Shown in pieces: positions 47,810-59,122 of a stretch of 64,000 bases of DNA; position 1 is the stretch's first letter, and each line of letters opens with the position of its first letter. The notes beneath the pieces are model-generated. The model saw only the letters and a program-made list of their open reading frames with translations. It had not been told where the DNA came from and made no database searches. Both the position numbers and the translations under genes were made by a program. Location of the stretch: contig WPDH01000006.1 of NCBI GenBank assembly GCA_019137255.1, forward strand, positions 124,001-188,000, in the 5' to 3' direction. Source of the stretch: Corinectria fuckeliana (taxonomy: Eukaryota; Ascomycota; Sordariomycetes; Hypocreales; Nectriaceae).

Positions 47810-50800
47810 CTAAGGCTTCTGTCCATTCTCTTTCTTCATCGGCTTGATTTTGGCATACAGAGACGTGTCGTAAAAGTTAAAGTTGGGATCGAGCTCACAG
47901 AATGGATGTTGAGAGAGGAGCACGTCCGCCGTTGGACGATCAAAGGGGTTCCTGTTACTGTAGTTAGTCCACCGCCTCGAAAACCGGTTCAAGGGGGCAC
48001 TTACACTTGGAAGCAGTCCATCATAAACGCCACCGCCAACGGCCCAAGCGTCCCCTGGATATCCTCGGGGATCGGAGGCGTCTCGCCGTTGGCAATCTTG
48101 TAGATGGCGCCTACCGCCTCCTCCTTGGCCCACGGTCGCTTGCCCGCAAACATCTCCAGCACCACGCAACCCAGACTCCAAATGTCTACCTTGGCGCTGT
48201 ATCCCTCCCCTTGTGATCGGATCACCTCGGGCGCCATCCAGAACACCGAGCCTTGCATGTTGTTCGTCTTGTCATTGCCGTAGATGTTGTCCGTCTTCTT
48301 CGAAATTCCAAAGTCACTGATCTTGCAGGTGCCATCTACATCCAAGAGAATGTTGTCTGCTTTGAGATCACGATGCAGGATACCCTCCCGGTGCAGGTAT
48401 GCCAATCCAGAGAGGGTCTGTCGGGTTAGCGACGCGACGATGGACTCCTCAAACTTGCCATGCTTGCGGAGGCATGACCCGATGCTGCCACCAGAAATGT
48501 ACTCGAGGAAGATGCTGATGCTAGTTTCTTTTCTCTCACATCCTAGATACTGCACAATGTTGACGTGATCCAGGTGCTGCATCGTGTCGATCTCCTGGTC
48601 CAGCCCGGCAACCAGCTCCTTCATCTTCGCCTTGTCACCGCTCGCGGCCTTGGGGTTGACCTCGACTTCCTTCACAGCCAGGAACTCTCCAGTCGTGGCA
48701 TTCATACCCAGATAGACGCGGCCATATGTACCCTTGCCGATGAGCTGACCCTTGAACCAGCGAAACGTCGTCTGCCTCTTTGGTATGGTATCTTGGGGGA
48801 TCTGGGGCATGATCATACTACCGCGGCGGTCAGGCCGAATCTGCACAATGTTGGCGTTGAACATCTTGGTACTCTTCCGGCGCATAATATTGCCCGATGG
48901 CTGCGTTCCGGGCTGTGACGCGCTGGCAAACCGTCTGTTGGCCTCGTGGGCACCCCGAGCCACTTCTCGAATCGACTTCATGCGTCCCAGTCCACCAGAA
49001 CGGCGCAGACTCCTCGTAGCCACCGAGGTAGGCCGCTCCAGGGCCTTAAGAGTCGATTCATCAGAGCCTAGCGTGTCATTCTCATTGTACAAGGATGGCT
49101 GCCGGGACGGCGGGATCGATGACAGAGAGGCCGGTGGTTGGTTAGATGGAGGAGCAGCCTGCGATGATCCGGAAGCTATTCTAGCTAGGCTTAGAGGTTC
49201 AGAAGCCTCCTCCCCCTCCGCAATGGGTGAAGGGGGAAGCTCTCCACCCTCGGCACCATCCTCGAGAACTGGCTGGTCAAGATCCAAATTGGGGAAGAAA
49301 TCATCGAGGTTGTTGATAAGAGCGTCCGTTGGGGGACGGTTAGCCCAGACGTCTTTCTCAATGAATGACTTTCGTCGGCCGAGTTTGTATTCTTTTTCCT
49401 CAGGGTCCCGTGTATCAGAACGAGGGGTTGCCGGGGGCCTTCGCGAGCCGCTTCCCGTGTCGTCGCTTCCGTATGACTGCGGCGAGTTGAAGGATACCGA
49501 CAAGTTCTTCCTTGATCTGGAGGTATTCACAGTCAGACTCGGCCGCTTATCTTGACCATCGGCACCTGAGCCGTGCGTGTTTGCACCAGCATTGCCCTTC
49601 TTCTGACCCGCCAACGGTATCGCAAAAAGGCCATCATCGGAATCATCCCCGCTGTCATCGTCGTCATCTGGCGGTGGCGGGGCCGCGGGCTTCGAAAACT
49701 GCACATCCGAATCCTCAAAGTCGAGGTCTGGGCCTGACGACTTCTTACGCTGTGGCTGTTTCGGAGGGAACGATCTCCTCGACCTCGTCGAGCTGGGGCT
49801 AATCTCTGTTGGTGAAGCAGGCCATGGTGCTGTTGGGTAATTCTTAGCTTCATTTGCTTTCACAGGCCTGTCACCAGACAACAAGGGCGTTCCGCCGGGC
49901 GAGTAGTCCGGCACGACGAAAGGCAGGTTGCCCTGACTCCAAGTAAGGGTAAGGGGCACCGCCGACGTCAAGTTTGGACTATCATGGCCGGCGCTGGGCC
50001 GAGTGAAATCAACGCTAGGCTTGGCTGCCTTACCTCTCTGCGACGTCTTCTCGGACGAAGACGTTGGCTGCGTCATGACTCTGCCGGGAGACACTCCTCG
50101 AGGGCCATTGGCAGTGGATTGCCCAATAGCACTCAGGTTCCTACCCATGCCCACAAGGGCGGCTCCGATACCGCTGGCATTGTTTCCTTGCTGTTGTTGC
50201 TGCTGCTGCTGCGGGTGTAGTTGTTGCTGCGGGTGTAGTTGTTGCTGCTGCTGTTGCTGCTGGGCAAGCTTTGCCTTCTTGTTCTTCTCTGCCATGTCAC
50301 CGTCTCCCGAAGATGAAATCGGGTGTCTCGGCGTAGGATACCCATCGAGGCTGCTGCTGGACGAGCGCACAGCGTGGCCCGTCTTCTTGCTCAACGAATT
50401 AACCTTGGTAAGGGTCGCAGATGGATCGCTAGGTGGTGCAGGAGGCCGTCGTTGGGGGAACAGCTGATCCGATCGTTTGTCCTCGTAGGGCGACTCTCGG
50501 GGCTGGTCGAAATCAACGTTCCTGCCCACGATACCTGGACCGACCGAATCGGACGGGCTACCCTTGGCGACCTGTTTTCGTTTCGCCAGATACTCGCGCT
50601 GTTTTCTCTCCATCTCGGCCCGGTACGTGTTAGCCTCTTGTGCCAACGCCTTGTCGTCGACCTTGTCGTCTGTCAAGGTATTAGACCTGGAGGTTGGCGG
50701 TGAAGAACTCGACCTCTGCCGGAGGTTGTGTCTCGGGTCCTCGGCGGATGAGCCTGGGGCCAAATGGCCAGGAGACAAGGACGCTGGCACGTTCGTGTTC

Positions 50801-52953
50801 ACTGAAAGGCTGCTGGTGACAGGGGGGACTCCCGGCGGCGTGACGAAGAACTTGAGGGTTCCCAGAGAGTCCCCCTTAACTCGCTTGCTTGTGATGATAT
50901 TTTCGTCATCTAAAGGGTCAGTATGGTCGAACTTGCCAACCTCCGTCAGGTACACCAAGGAATTCTCGTAGTCGCTCAGCCCCAGATGGAAACAGACGGC
51001 CTGGCGAACCTCGACCGCCGTCTCCGCTTCCGTGATATCGCACATTCGATAGTTCCAGTAGTCCATGGTGGCGAGGACATATGTCCTCACTGGGTTCACC
51101 CTTCTTGGCCGGTTATTCGCGTAATGGCCGTTCCTATCGTCTGGGCCGAAACTTGAACCAGGTCGGTCAAGACTGGGATCGCTGCCATTGGCACCCCTGA
51201 CGCCCAATCCCACAGGCTTCAAGCTGCCAGCGGGGGAAGTTGGAGAGCCCTCCATCTCTTCAGGCGAGGGGTACGCCCCATCGTCCTTCTGTCGCTTCTT
51301 CCTCGACAAGAAACTGAGGAAGCTTTTGGAATCCTTAGCCGATGCAGGGGTTTCTGCCCCGGCGGATTTCTCGCCGGACTCGAGAGGAGAGCCCCGGGTG
51401 CGCACATCGTGACTCCGTCCACTGTGCACGATCTCTCCGTGATTCATGCCTCGGTTCAACATAGATGCTGCATCGGGTGGTACGCCGGACCCGTAGATGG
51501 CGGCATTTGAAGACACAGAGTCCATGCTGCTCCGGGACCGATGCCCAGCCTTCAACGCGTTGGGGGACGCGGACAGGACAGGGGTAGTGGAGGTAGAGAA
51601 AAGGGTGGGCGGAAGACTAGGGCTGTTGTTGGGGCTGACTGAACGTGCTGCAGCACCGCGAAACGTGGCTCCCTCGCCAAATTCACCGACATTTGGGCTG
51701 TGGCGCCGAGCTACATCAGTATCGACCTGCTTGAGGATGTTACGGTGACTCGTGTCGGCACTGTTGAGTGCGGTAGGCATCGTCGTCGCTCGCGTCTGCG
51801 AGAATCGCCGACCACTAAATCCAGGGGTAGGAGCGTTAAGAGGGGTCTATGTCGCACGTTAGCAACGACAGGCGAGATGTCGACCAGGTGAACGCACATT
51901 CGGCGATTCCATGGGATCAGTTCCAGCACTTGGTAGGTTGTTCCCGTGTCCACCATTCAGGGACTCTTTTCGCCCGTGTGAGCTCGAACTCTTCACCGAC
52001 GATTCGGCGGCTCGTCCGGTTACGATGCTTCGAATGAGGCGCCGCATTCTCTTCCCCTCCTCTCGCTCCCTCGGTTGGTCCCAGCCAGTTCCGCTGTTTG
52101 TGCATTCTTGGGCTAGTTTGGGATACACCTGCTGGTGCATCATTCCAAAGTTACCACGACCGCCGTGGCCGCTGCCAAGCTCCAGAAACTGGGCTCCTTG
52201 AAGGTTAAGTGACTTGAAGGTCTCCTGCCAGTCCCTAGAGAACTGGTTCTTGGCCAGCCAAATCAGAACAGTATCCATGGGCCACTGGGCAGCTACCTCC
52301 GAGGGAATCGAGCCAGAGGAGGTCGCATTCGAAGAGTTAGACACCCCGCGGGCCTGGGCGGCGGTGGTCGGGTACAGTCGGTCCCTGGAGTTGGGGTCAT
52401 CCATCGGGGTAGTCGTGTTGGTGTCGGTGCCACTCTGGGGAGTCATCACCGAGCGCGACGTCTGTGAGCTGGCGGTCAAGGTTGGGTCTTCAGGTCCAAA
52501 GGCGGGAATACCCACGCCCTCTCCATACGTGTCGCCCGCTGGAATATACGTCGCGCTCATCTGCTCGCTCGGCGGCGGCGGCGGCGGGATGGCAAGCGTT
52601 TGCCCCGTCGCGATCTGGGCGTGCAACTTTGGGTTGTACGGCTGGTGCTGTCCGGGCGGGGGCGGGATGTTGAGGCCCGGCCTCCCATCGTACATGCGCC
52701 CAAAGGTGCCATGCCACGGCGGGTGCGGGCCGTGGGCGCTCCCCGGCGGCGGTCCGGGTGGTGGGGGGAGCATGACGCCGGGTGCGGAGCTGCCCGGCGC
52801 GGCGGGATACCGAGGAGGTGGGGGAGGGAAGTTGGTCATGCTGTTCATCTGCGGGTTCGAGTTCGGAGCGCCCATCGGGGGAGGGGGAGGGGGGACCTGG
52901 AAGGGCCTCGTGGGATCGTTGGCCGAGACATGTCTCTGGCTTGCCGGGAACAT
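47810..52953 (-). CDS. BCK1: Bck1-type MAP kinase kinase kinase (cell wall integrity)
   Basis: Bck1 links Pkc1 to the Mkk and Slt2 kinases in the cell-wall stress pathway. Minus-strand exons 52953-51898, 51846-48005 and 47951-47810 give 1679 residues. The N-terminus is very Pro-rich (PPPPPPMG, PPPPPRYP). A SAM-like domain lies at about 225-285 (WPMDTVLIWLAKNQFSRDWQ). The motif GRRFSQTRATTMPT crosses into exon 2. A Ras-association-like domain lies at about 595-685 (RTYVLATMDYWNYRMCDI), and a polyGln stretch near 890-920. The kinase domain is at about 1370-1640, with GKGTYGRVYLG, AVKEVEV (Lys), HRDLKADN, DFG and MAPEV all intact. The last intron has two in-frame acceptors 6 nt apart; the distal one gives CFQVNPFDRPTAD, matching the family. 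The start is the first in-frame ATG of exon 1, and a further upstream exon cannot be excluded. Confidence 0.93.
50185..50275 (-). repeat. CAG/CAA tract coding polyglutamine in BCK1
   Basis: On the sense strand this encodes three Gln runs separated by LHP. The two LHP units arise from a duplicated segment that can be read at 50211-50240. Length changes would alter the protein but not its frame. Confidence 0.9.
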
Positions 52954-54803
52954 GCTGGGCGGCGCGGGAGGCTGCCCGCCTCGAGGGATCGATTGAGCAG
53001 GACCGAGAAGGGAAGGTCGGCGACGTCTTTGGAGGTCGAGGTGGCGGCGAGGCTGACGTTCGATGGGAGGGAGGGAGAGAGGGAGAGAGCGGCGGCGTTG
53101 GGTGAGAGGCCAAATTCGAGGGCGAACAGAGGACGTGGAGGAAGAGAGCAGTCGCGGCGTTAGTGTCGGTCTGTGGTCGCACGGGTCGGCAGGGGCAGGG
53201 TGGACGACAGCGAACCCCAGGGACCCGGGGGGTTGGGGTCAGTCGTACTTCGTACTTCGTAGGCGCGGAGGCTGAACACAGGCGCTGGCGTAGGCGCTGG
53301 AGCCGGGGAGGAATATGTTGGTTGTGGAGGTGAGTGGTGGAGTTGAAGGATGAGGCAACGGCGGGATGGCCGCGTGGGATCGGGCCGGAGGCGGGACGAT
53401 GTTTTGGAGACGGGGCCGGGAGAGGGAGTGAAATGAAAGTCGAAGGCGAGCGAGCCTTGGGCCTAGGTAACTAAGACTGAGACTGAGCCAGCAGCTGGGC
53501 CTGGATTGCCTGAGCAGCCTGGGCCTGGGCCTGTGGCAGGTCGTAATTGGCAGAGGGACGTGGACGTGGATGCAGACGCAGACAGACAGACACAAGAGTG
53601 ACGAGAATCGAAACCGGACCCGTCGTGAGCTATCAGCGGCCTAGGCTGGCCGCAGTGGAGTAACATCCAAGGCGGGCGTGGAGTGGAGGAGAGTGGACGT
53701 GGAGTGGAGTGGGCAGTGAGCAGATGGATGATGCCAGGGACCTATTTACAGTATGTACCTACGACCTACTCAGGGCGCAAGGGTTACAGCACTGTAGGTA
53801 CCTACCCGGCTTATCAGGGCAGGGGGGGCTCTCGACGTTGCGTCCCCCGCTGTGATTTAAGAGATGGACGGTTCCCCAGCCAGCGTCTGGCGCTTAGCAG
53901 CAGCCTACAATGGTGTGAGATGGTGTGCAGGTGTCCAATCTAGCGAATCGGGCCAGTGTGCATCTGCAGCTCTACATGCATGCGTGTACAGCCAGTGCAG
54001 TGCAGTGCCGCGACTGGACCCCTTTCGCTTCCCTTCCTTTTCCTTCGTTTCGTCGGTGAACGTACTACATAGTACTATGTAAGTACGCCGAACCCCCCGG
54101 TCGTCCCGTCCACGGGCCCTAACCTTGGCAACACGAGCAAGAAATAAATACGAGAGAGTAATCACAATAGTCCTCCCCGAACAGGTCAGGATCGATAAAT
54201 AGCTCTTCTCTCTAGCAAGGTCGTACTGCAAGGAGGCACACAAAAGACATTGCGGTCTACTACTATGGACGTAGTACTCCGTACTACGTACAGCATTCTC
54301 CTCATTGGACAGGACGGCCACAGGCGCGGGTTCACTGCGAGACATGAAAGCGATAGATCGAGTGGCGCAGCACTAAGAGTGAGACCAGTCCAGCCAAGAA
54401 GACGCTACCGACAAGCGATTACGGACAATTTTGCATTAGTTATGCACAAAGCAGTATTCGTATTGTTATAAGGAGTCATTGGAAGATCTTGTCTAGTCTT
54501 CTTCATCAGTCATTGTGTCTAGATATATACCCGGAGGCTGTTTGGGTCTGTAGCGGAAGGCGGTGGTTCAACTGTCCAAAACTTGGACTGTACTATGTTG
54601 ACTAGGTGCTCAAGATGCCAGGTAAATAGATACTGTATGCACCGAGTACCCAAATCGATTTCGTGTTCCCAAATAAAGCATAATTTATGACAACCCACAA
54701 CACCCTGTGATGTATCTACCATGTACTACTTATGTAAGGCGACCTTGTCGATGAATCCAAAAACAACCTAGCAAAACTCATAATTGCCCTCTCAAAACAA
54801 TCA
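52954..54803. promoter_or_regulatory. BCK1 upstream region
   Basis: The first ~700 bases upstream of BCK1 are very GA-rich on the plus strand (CT-rich in the sense of the gene), as in a long leader. TAC/GTA words recur at 53745-53810 and 54060-54295. The remainder is the 3' flank of the GH5 gene. Open frames here are compositional. Confidence 0.5.
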
Positions 54804-57110
54804 CTACATCACGCTGCAGTTTCCAAAGCTGAACCCGTACCCCTCCTGACACTGCTCCAGGTATCCGGCCTCCTCGGCCGATCCCTCCGGGACGTTGTGC
54901 TTCCGCACGAGGCCGGAGATCTTGATTGTCTGCTCACCCTCGAGATGCCACCACTTGAGCCTCTGGAGCGTTGTCCCCTCGTCATCGTCTGTGCTGAGCT
55001 CCCACTTGCCCGATGACACGACTACATCGCATTGGGCCTTGGGGAAGTGGTAGTCCGGAAGGAACACAATGGTAGGTGCCTCGTCTGGCGCCGCCTTAGG
55101 CGCGGATAGCTTCAGCTCAAACGTGCATTGTCGGAGGTTGAAGCCAGATGACAGGATATCACCAAAGACGACCGTGGGAGTCGGCCGGACGTAGGCCTCG
55201 GCGGCGCGGTATCCCGGCGCATTGGTCAGTTCGGGGTCCCTGGTCGACGGCATAGAGCTGATGGACGGGGCGTTGAGTGTCTGCTTGAGGTTGTTCGGCG
55301 TGACGGTGCGGTCATCCGCCGCGTCCCCACTGGCAATTGTGGATGAGGACGTCTTGGCGAGATTCGTCGTTGATTGGGAGAAATCCGGAACAGGCGACTC
55401 GGGTAGAAGCTTGTCATCCACCGAGAAGACGGAAAGGTCTTCGCCGTTCCATTGATCTCCGTGCTCGTGGTCATTGCTAGCAACATAGACCCATAAGCAA
55501 GATCCCTCGATGCCAGATCCTTCGACGGCGAAATAATTTGCGTCAAGTGCCGCAGACTGGCTCGTGTAGTCACCTGTTTTGTATGCCTTCTTTTCATCCA
55601 TGTCATACGGAATTCCGAATTCAGTCAACACGCATGGATGCTTTCCTATGCGGTCGAGGCCCTCCTGTCGTAATACCTTAAGTTGATCTCTCAGACAGTT
55701 TCGGATCGCCGTTTCTCCAATCCGGATAGCCAATGCCGGGTGAAGATACTTACCGCGCAGCACACCAACAACGTCAACGTTCCAAGTGCTGTTCCAATGC
55801 TTCGTCATGAGGGTGATGCCATCGTAGTAGTGAGGGGTAAATGCCATGTTAGGGTCGTCATCATCGGTGCCCTGGATCTCAGGCGGCAGCTCAAGCGTAG
55901 GGTATTGCATGAGCATTATGCAGTCGTTGTGAGAGGCTCGGCAGGTTTGAACGTATTTGCGCCATGCGTCCATGAAGTAAGTGTTGGTGAAGTTTGGGTA
56001 GTCGATGGCTTTGCCAGTATTTGGGTTCTTGGCAAAGTAATCCTTTCGAAGAAGGGTATCCGTCTTAGTGTCCCAGACACCGTGCTGAGCCCAAACACAC
56101 TCTCCAAGCTTCCAGCCGGGGTCGCGCTTCCATCCATATCTTGAGTCGTCGTAATCGGCCGGCAACCAAGCAATCTCACCGTGAGGGTCAACGAGCTTAG
56201 TTCCACTCTTGTAAGGACCCAAACCACCCATCTCCCACGTATCAATTTCGCAAGCCCGTCCCATGCCAGTCAGAAACGTCTGCCACATCGTAGGGCATGT
56301 TCCCTTCTTCAAAGGGTGCTCCTTAGGAATCACGTTGAGGTCCGCATAACCAATCATGCCCCGGTTGGGCTCGTTCATGCTCTCCCAGCCAATGACAACG
56401 TCGTTCTCGAGATCACCGGCCTCGTGTATTCGCTTAGCAAGATACCCGCAAGCTGCCATGAAGTGCCCCTGCAAATAATCCTCAATATTGAGGCCGTCGA
56501 TGATACACTTTGGTGCGAAGTCCTTTCCGCCGAAGTACATGGTGAAGATAGTACCGGCCGCAAGTCGGTAGTAGTTGGTCGACCAAATCATCTTGGGGAA
56601 CTCGTCAGGCTTAGGATATGTGTTGTGGACGATTGCGGCCTCAGTGGCGGCGAAGCTCTGAGGGTTGAGACCACAGGCGTATATCGTCCACAGCGGAGCC
56701 CCAGAGCCACCGGTGAAGCGGGACCATACATCCTGGTGCGGGTCCATGAAGATATAGAATCCATAGTCCTTGGCTATTCGCAAAATGTCGATGGTGTGCT
56801 GGATGAACTCCTCATCGTACTTGCCGGGCCCAGCCGCCTCGATAGCCTCCCAGGTAAAGACGTAACGGATGGTGTTGTAGCCGAATCGCTTGATGCGCGC
56901 AAAGTGCATGCGCGCGTCCTCCTTGGGGAACGGGCGCTGGTGGAAGGAAACGTTATCGCCGTCGAAGAAGTCGGTGCCAACGTGAGATGGCTGGTCGGGC
57001 TCGCTCGGGAGCTTGGCGTCGGCGGCGACGTTGATGCCCCGGAGGACGACCTGGCGGCCGCGGGCATCGCGGAACTGGCCGTCTTCAATGGTCAAGCGGA
57101 AGGAAGACAT
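54804..57110 (-). CDS. GH5 subfamily 12 glucosidase (steryl/ceramide glucosidase type)
   Basis: This is a single exon of 768 residues. The start at 57110 (MSSFRLTIEDGQFRDARGRQVVLRGINVA) matches the family; an ATG 60 codons earlier only adds low-complexity sequence. The N-terminal TIM barrel has the retaining-GH5 acid/base Glu in GWESMNEPN (about residue 247) and the nucleophile Glu in VLTEFGIPYD (about 497), both present. An Asp/Ser-rich insert (about 560-640) and a C-terminal beta domain follow. There is no signal peptide, so it should be intracellular. Fungal GH5_12 enzymes (EGCrP1, EGCrP2/Egh1) remove glucose from glucosylceramide or ergosteryl glucoside in the cytoplasm or vacuole. Which substrate applies here cannot be decided by eye. 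Confidence 0.9.
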   Translation of the reverse strand: MSSFRLTIEDGQFRDARGRQVVLRGINVAADAKLPSEPDQPSHVGTDFFDGDNVSFHQRPFPKEDARMHFARIKRFGYNTIRYVFTWEAIEAAGPGKYDEEFIQHTIDILRIAKDYGFYIFMDPHQDVWSRFTGGSGAPLWTIYACGLNPQSFAATEAAIVHNTYPKPDEFPKMIWSTNYYRLAAGTIFTMYFGGKDFAPKCIIDGLNIEDYLQGHFMAACGYLAKRIHEAGDLENDVVIGWESMNEPNRGMIGYADLNVIPKEHPLKKGTCPTMWQTFLTGMGRACEIDTWEMGGLGPYKSGTKLVDPHGEIAWLPADYDDSRYGWKRDPGWKLGECVWAQHGVWDTKTDTLLRKDYFAKNPNTGKAIDYPNFTNTYFMDAWRKYVQTCRASHNDCIMLMQYPTLELPPEIQGTDDDDPNMAFTPHYYDGITLMTKHWNSTWNVDVVGVLRGKYLHPALAIRIGETAIRNCLRDQLKVLRQEGLDRIGKHPCVLTEFGIPYDMDEKKAYKTGDYTSQSAALDANYFAVEGSGIEGSCLWVYVASNDHEHGDQWNGEDLSVFSVDDKLLPESPVPDFSQSTTNLAKTSSSTIASGDAADDRTVTPNNLKQTLNAPSISSMPSTRDPELTNAPGYRAAEAYVRPTPTVVFGDILSSGFNLRQCTFELKLSAPKAAPDEAPTIVFLPDYHFPKAQCDVVVSSGKWELSTDDDEGTTLQRLKWWHLEGEQTIKISGLVRKHNVPEGSAEEAGYLEQCQEGYGFSFGNCSVM

Positions 57111-59122
57111 GGCGTCGTTCTTCGGTGCCGTCCGTCTAACGAGAACGGAGGACGTAGAGCGAGAGTGGGAGAAGCCCGAAAGAAAGGTTGAAGTCGTGAA
57201 GGAGGGGGGGATTGAGGTCAGCTGGGGTGATGGATGTCCGGCGATGACGTCCAGGGCTTCCTTCCTATAACTAAGCGGTAAGTTGGCCAAGCTGGTAGAC
57301 TACCTAGGCCTATCTAACTGAAACGGCGGATACAGCGGGCTAGATCGACGTTAGTCATCAAGAAGACTTGCATAGTACATGCCGTGTGCCAACGCGGGGG
57401 ACGGAAGGATATATAAATCTCTCGCATTCGCATACAAGACGAAGATGAAGCTTGTGGCAAAACATCAGCGCAACTCAGAGTGCCGTGCGCAATTCCGCCC
57501 AACGACTTATTCTCATCATAGAGGCTGTCTTAATAGCTGCGAGTGACGACGCCGCGTGTTGCGCAGCCGGACATCAACCGATTACGGCCCGCAAGTCCCA
57601 TTCTTGCGGCGTCATCACTACATGGCAATACAGACGTAGCACATGAAGCTGAGACTCGGCAAAGGCCTTTCCAAGTATCGGGTTTATTGTGACCAGATAG
57701 CCATGCCTCAGGTAGTCATTGCTGCTGAAAACGTCTTATATATAAGTATATATCTATATATTGCTGGTCCTCATACCGTGATGGAAAGGACGGTAACTAA
57801 GCTATCTATAGACTAGGCCGACAGTGGATGCCTTTTTCGGCTAGGCTCATCGGATAATTTGAACGCTGTTGTCGTATTCGCCTCGGGGACATCCTAGGCA
57901 CCGAGACTCCGAGGACCGAAGACGCCAAAGCGTCAACATCATGAAAGTCAGCACCCGGGAGTTGGGTTCTGAAATCCAGGACAACCCCAGCCTTGGAATC
58001 CTGATAACACAACAGTGCCATATATAGCTTGGTCCTTCTCAGAGGGATGAGTGGAGACAAAAGCACTGGCGCAACGTGCGCGTCGTCAGCTCGGCGAAAT
58101 CGTTTGGTTCTTGGCGGTTTGTGGCACGCGGATTTATAATTAAACTCGGCCAGGAGTGCTTGTGGTGCTCGTCCCCAGCTCAGGATTAGTGTCGTCGCCG
58201 TTCTGCTTGAGCTGGAGCTGACCTCACGTAAGAAGGGATGAGTAAAGAGTGAGGGTAAAGAGTCGAGTCAGATCTCCAGGTTTAAGTTTAGGTGAGACTT
58301 CAAACCTCAAGCAAAACCGCTCCAACACATCGTTTAGCTTGAAGTAAAGGCCGTCTCATCGTGATATTCTGCCTCGAGCCGAGAAGTCATCTTCCCTAAA
58401 AGCGGCATTGATTCAAGGGTGTCTGTTTTCGTGTCGACTTTGCGAAAACCGGCCGTGGTTTTCGCACGCAGATGCGAAAACCCCATAAGCTAGATGGCCG
58501 TTAACTCCGCTTACCTTGCTTGGTATACCTTGCCGGCCTCGATCTTTCTTCCCTTTACAAAGTCCCTAACGCCTGCCACGAGAAGAGACTCGGCCTACGC
58601 ATACACGGAGAGCCGGTGCAGCCCTTGACGCAGCCATTCCTCCTGTATTGCATCTCATAGGTCAGCTGGCGGACGCTTCCAACTTCTGATTCCTTTTCAT
58701 CTTCTCCCACTCCCACTTCCCGAACCCTGGCTCCACTCCCACGCACTCTCCCAGCGCTTGACTGTCGTGTGCCGTGGCTAGACTAACAACAGGCAGCTGA
58801 ACATCCCCCTGCAACCTCTCGAAGGCGCACGCTGTTCTTCTAGTCGTCTTTCCGGCGTTTCCTGGGTTCGCGCAGTTCCGTAGGTCTTGGAAACTGGGCA
58901 GTCTGAGGTCTCAACCCGTGTGGGGCCGCAGAGGTGACCCTCCGGCGCTTCCGCCCGGTGAAGCCGCGAGCATCTCCGGCTCCTCGGAAGGTCACCAAAG
59001 GTTTCAGGACCGGGCAGCAAGCAATCTATAGTTGCTCAGGTAGCTATAACCCCTTGCAATCCAACTGGCTTTATTCCCATCGACCATCGCCGGCAGCTGG
59101 GCGCCCGTGTCGGTACTAGAAG
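57111..59122. promoter_or_regulatory. Divergent intergenic region GH5/Zn2Cys6 regulator
   Basis: This 2.0 kb gap between divergent starts holds a TATA-rich patch at 57735-57765 and a set of TGCGAAAACC sites at 58441-58482. No gene was recognised. Confidence 0.5.
58441..58482. promoter_or_regulatory. Inverted plus direct TGCGAAAACC sites
   Basis: TGCGAAAACC (58441-58450) and its exact inverse GGTTTTCGCA (58457-58466) are separated by six bases, and a third direct copy lies at 58473-58482. Perfect 10-bp arms plus a repeated half-site look like a binding site for a dimeric protein. It is about 640 bp upstream of the regulator gene. The protein that binds is unknown. Confidence 0.5.

Noticed and set aside
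56181..57191. 336-codon open frame opposite the GH5 gene
   Set aside because: It is a shadow of a long conserved exon with no recognisable domain.
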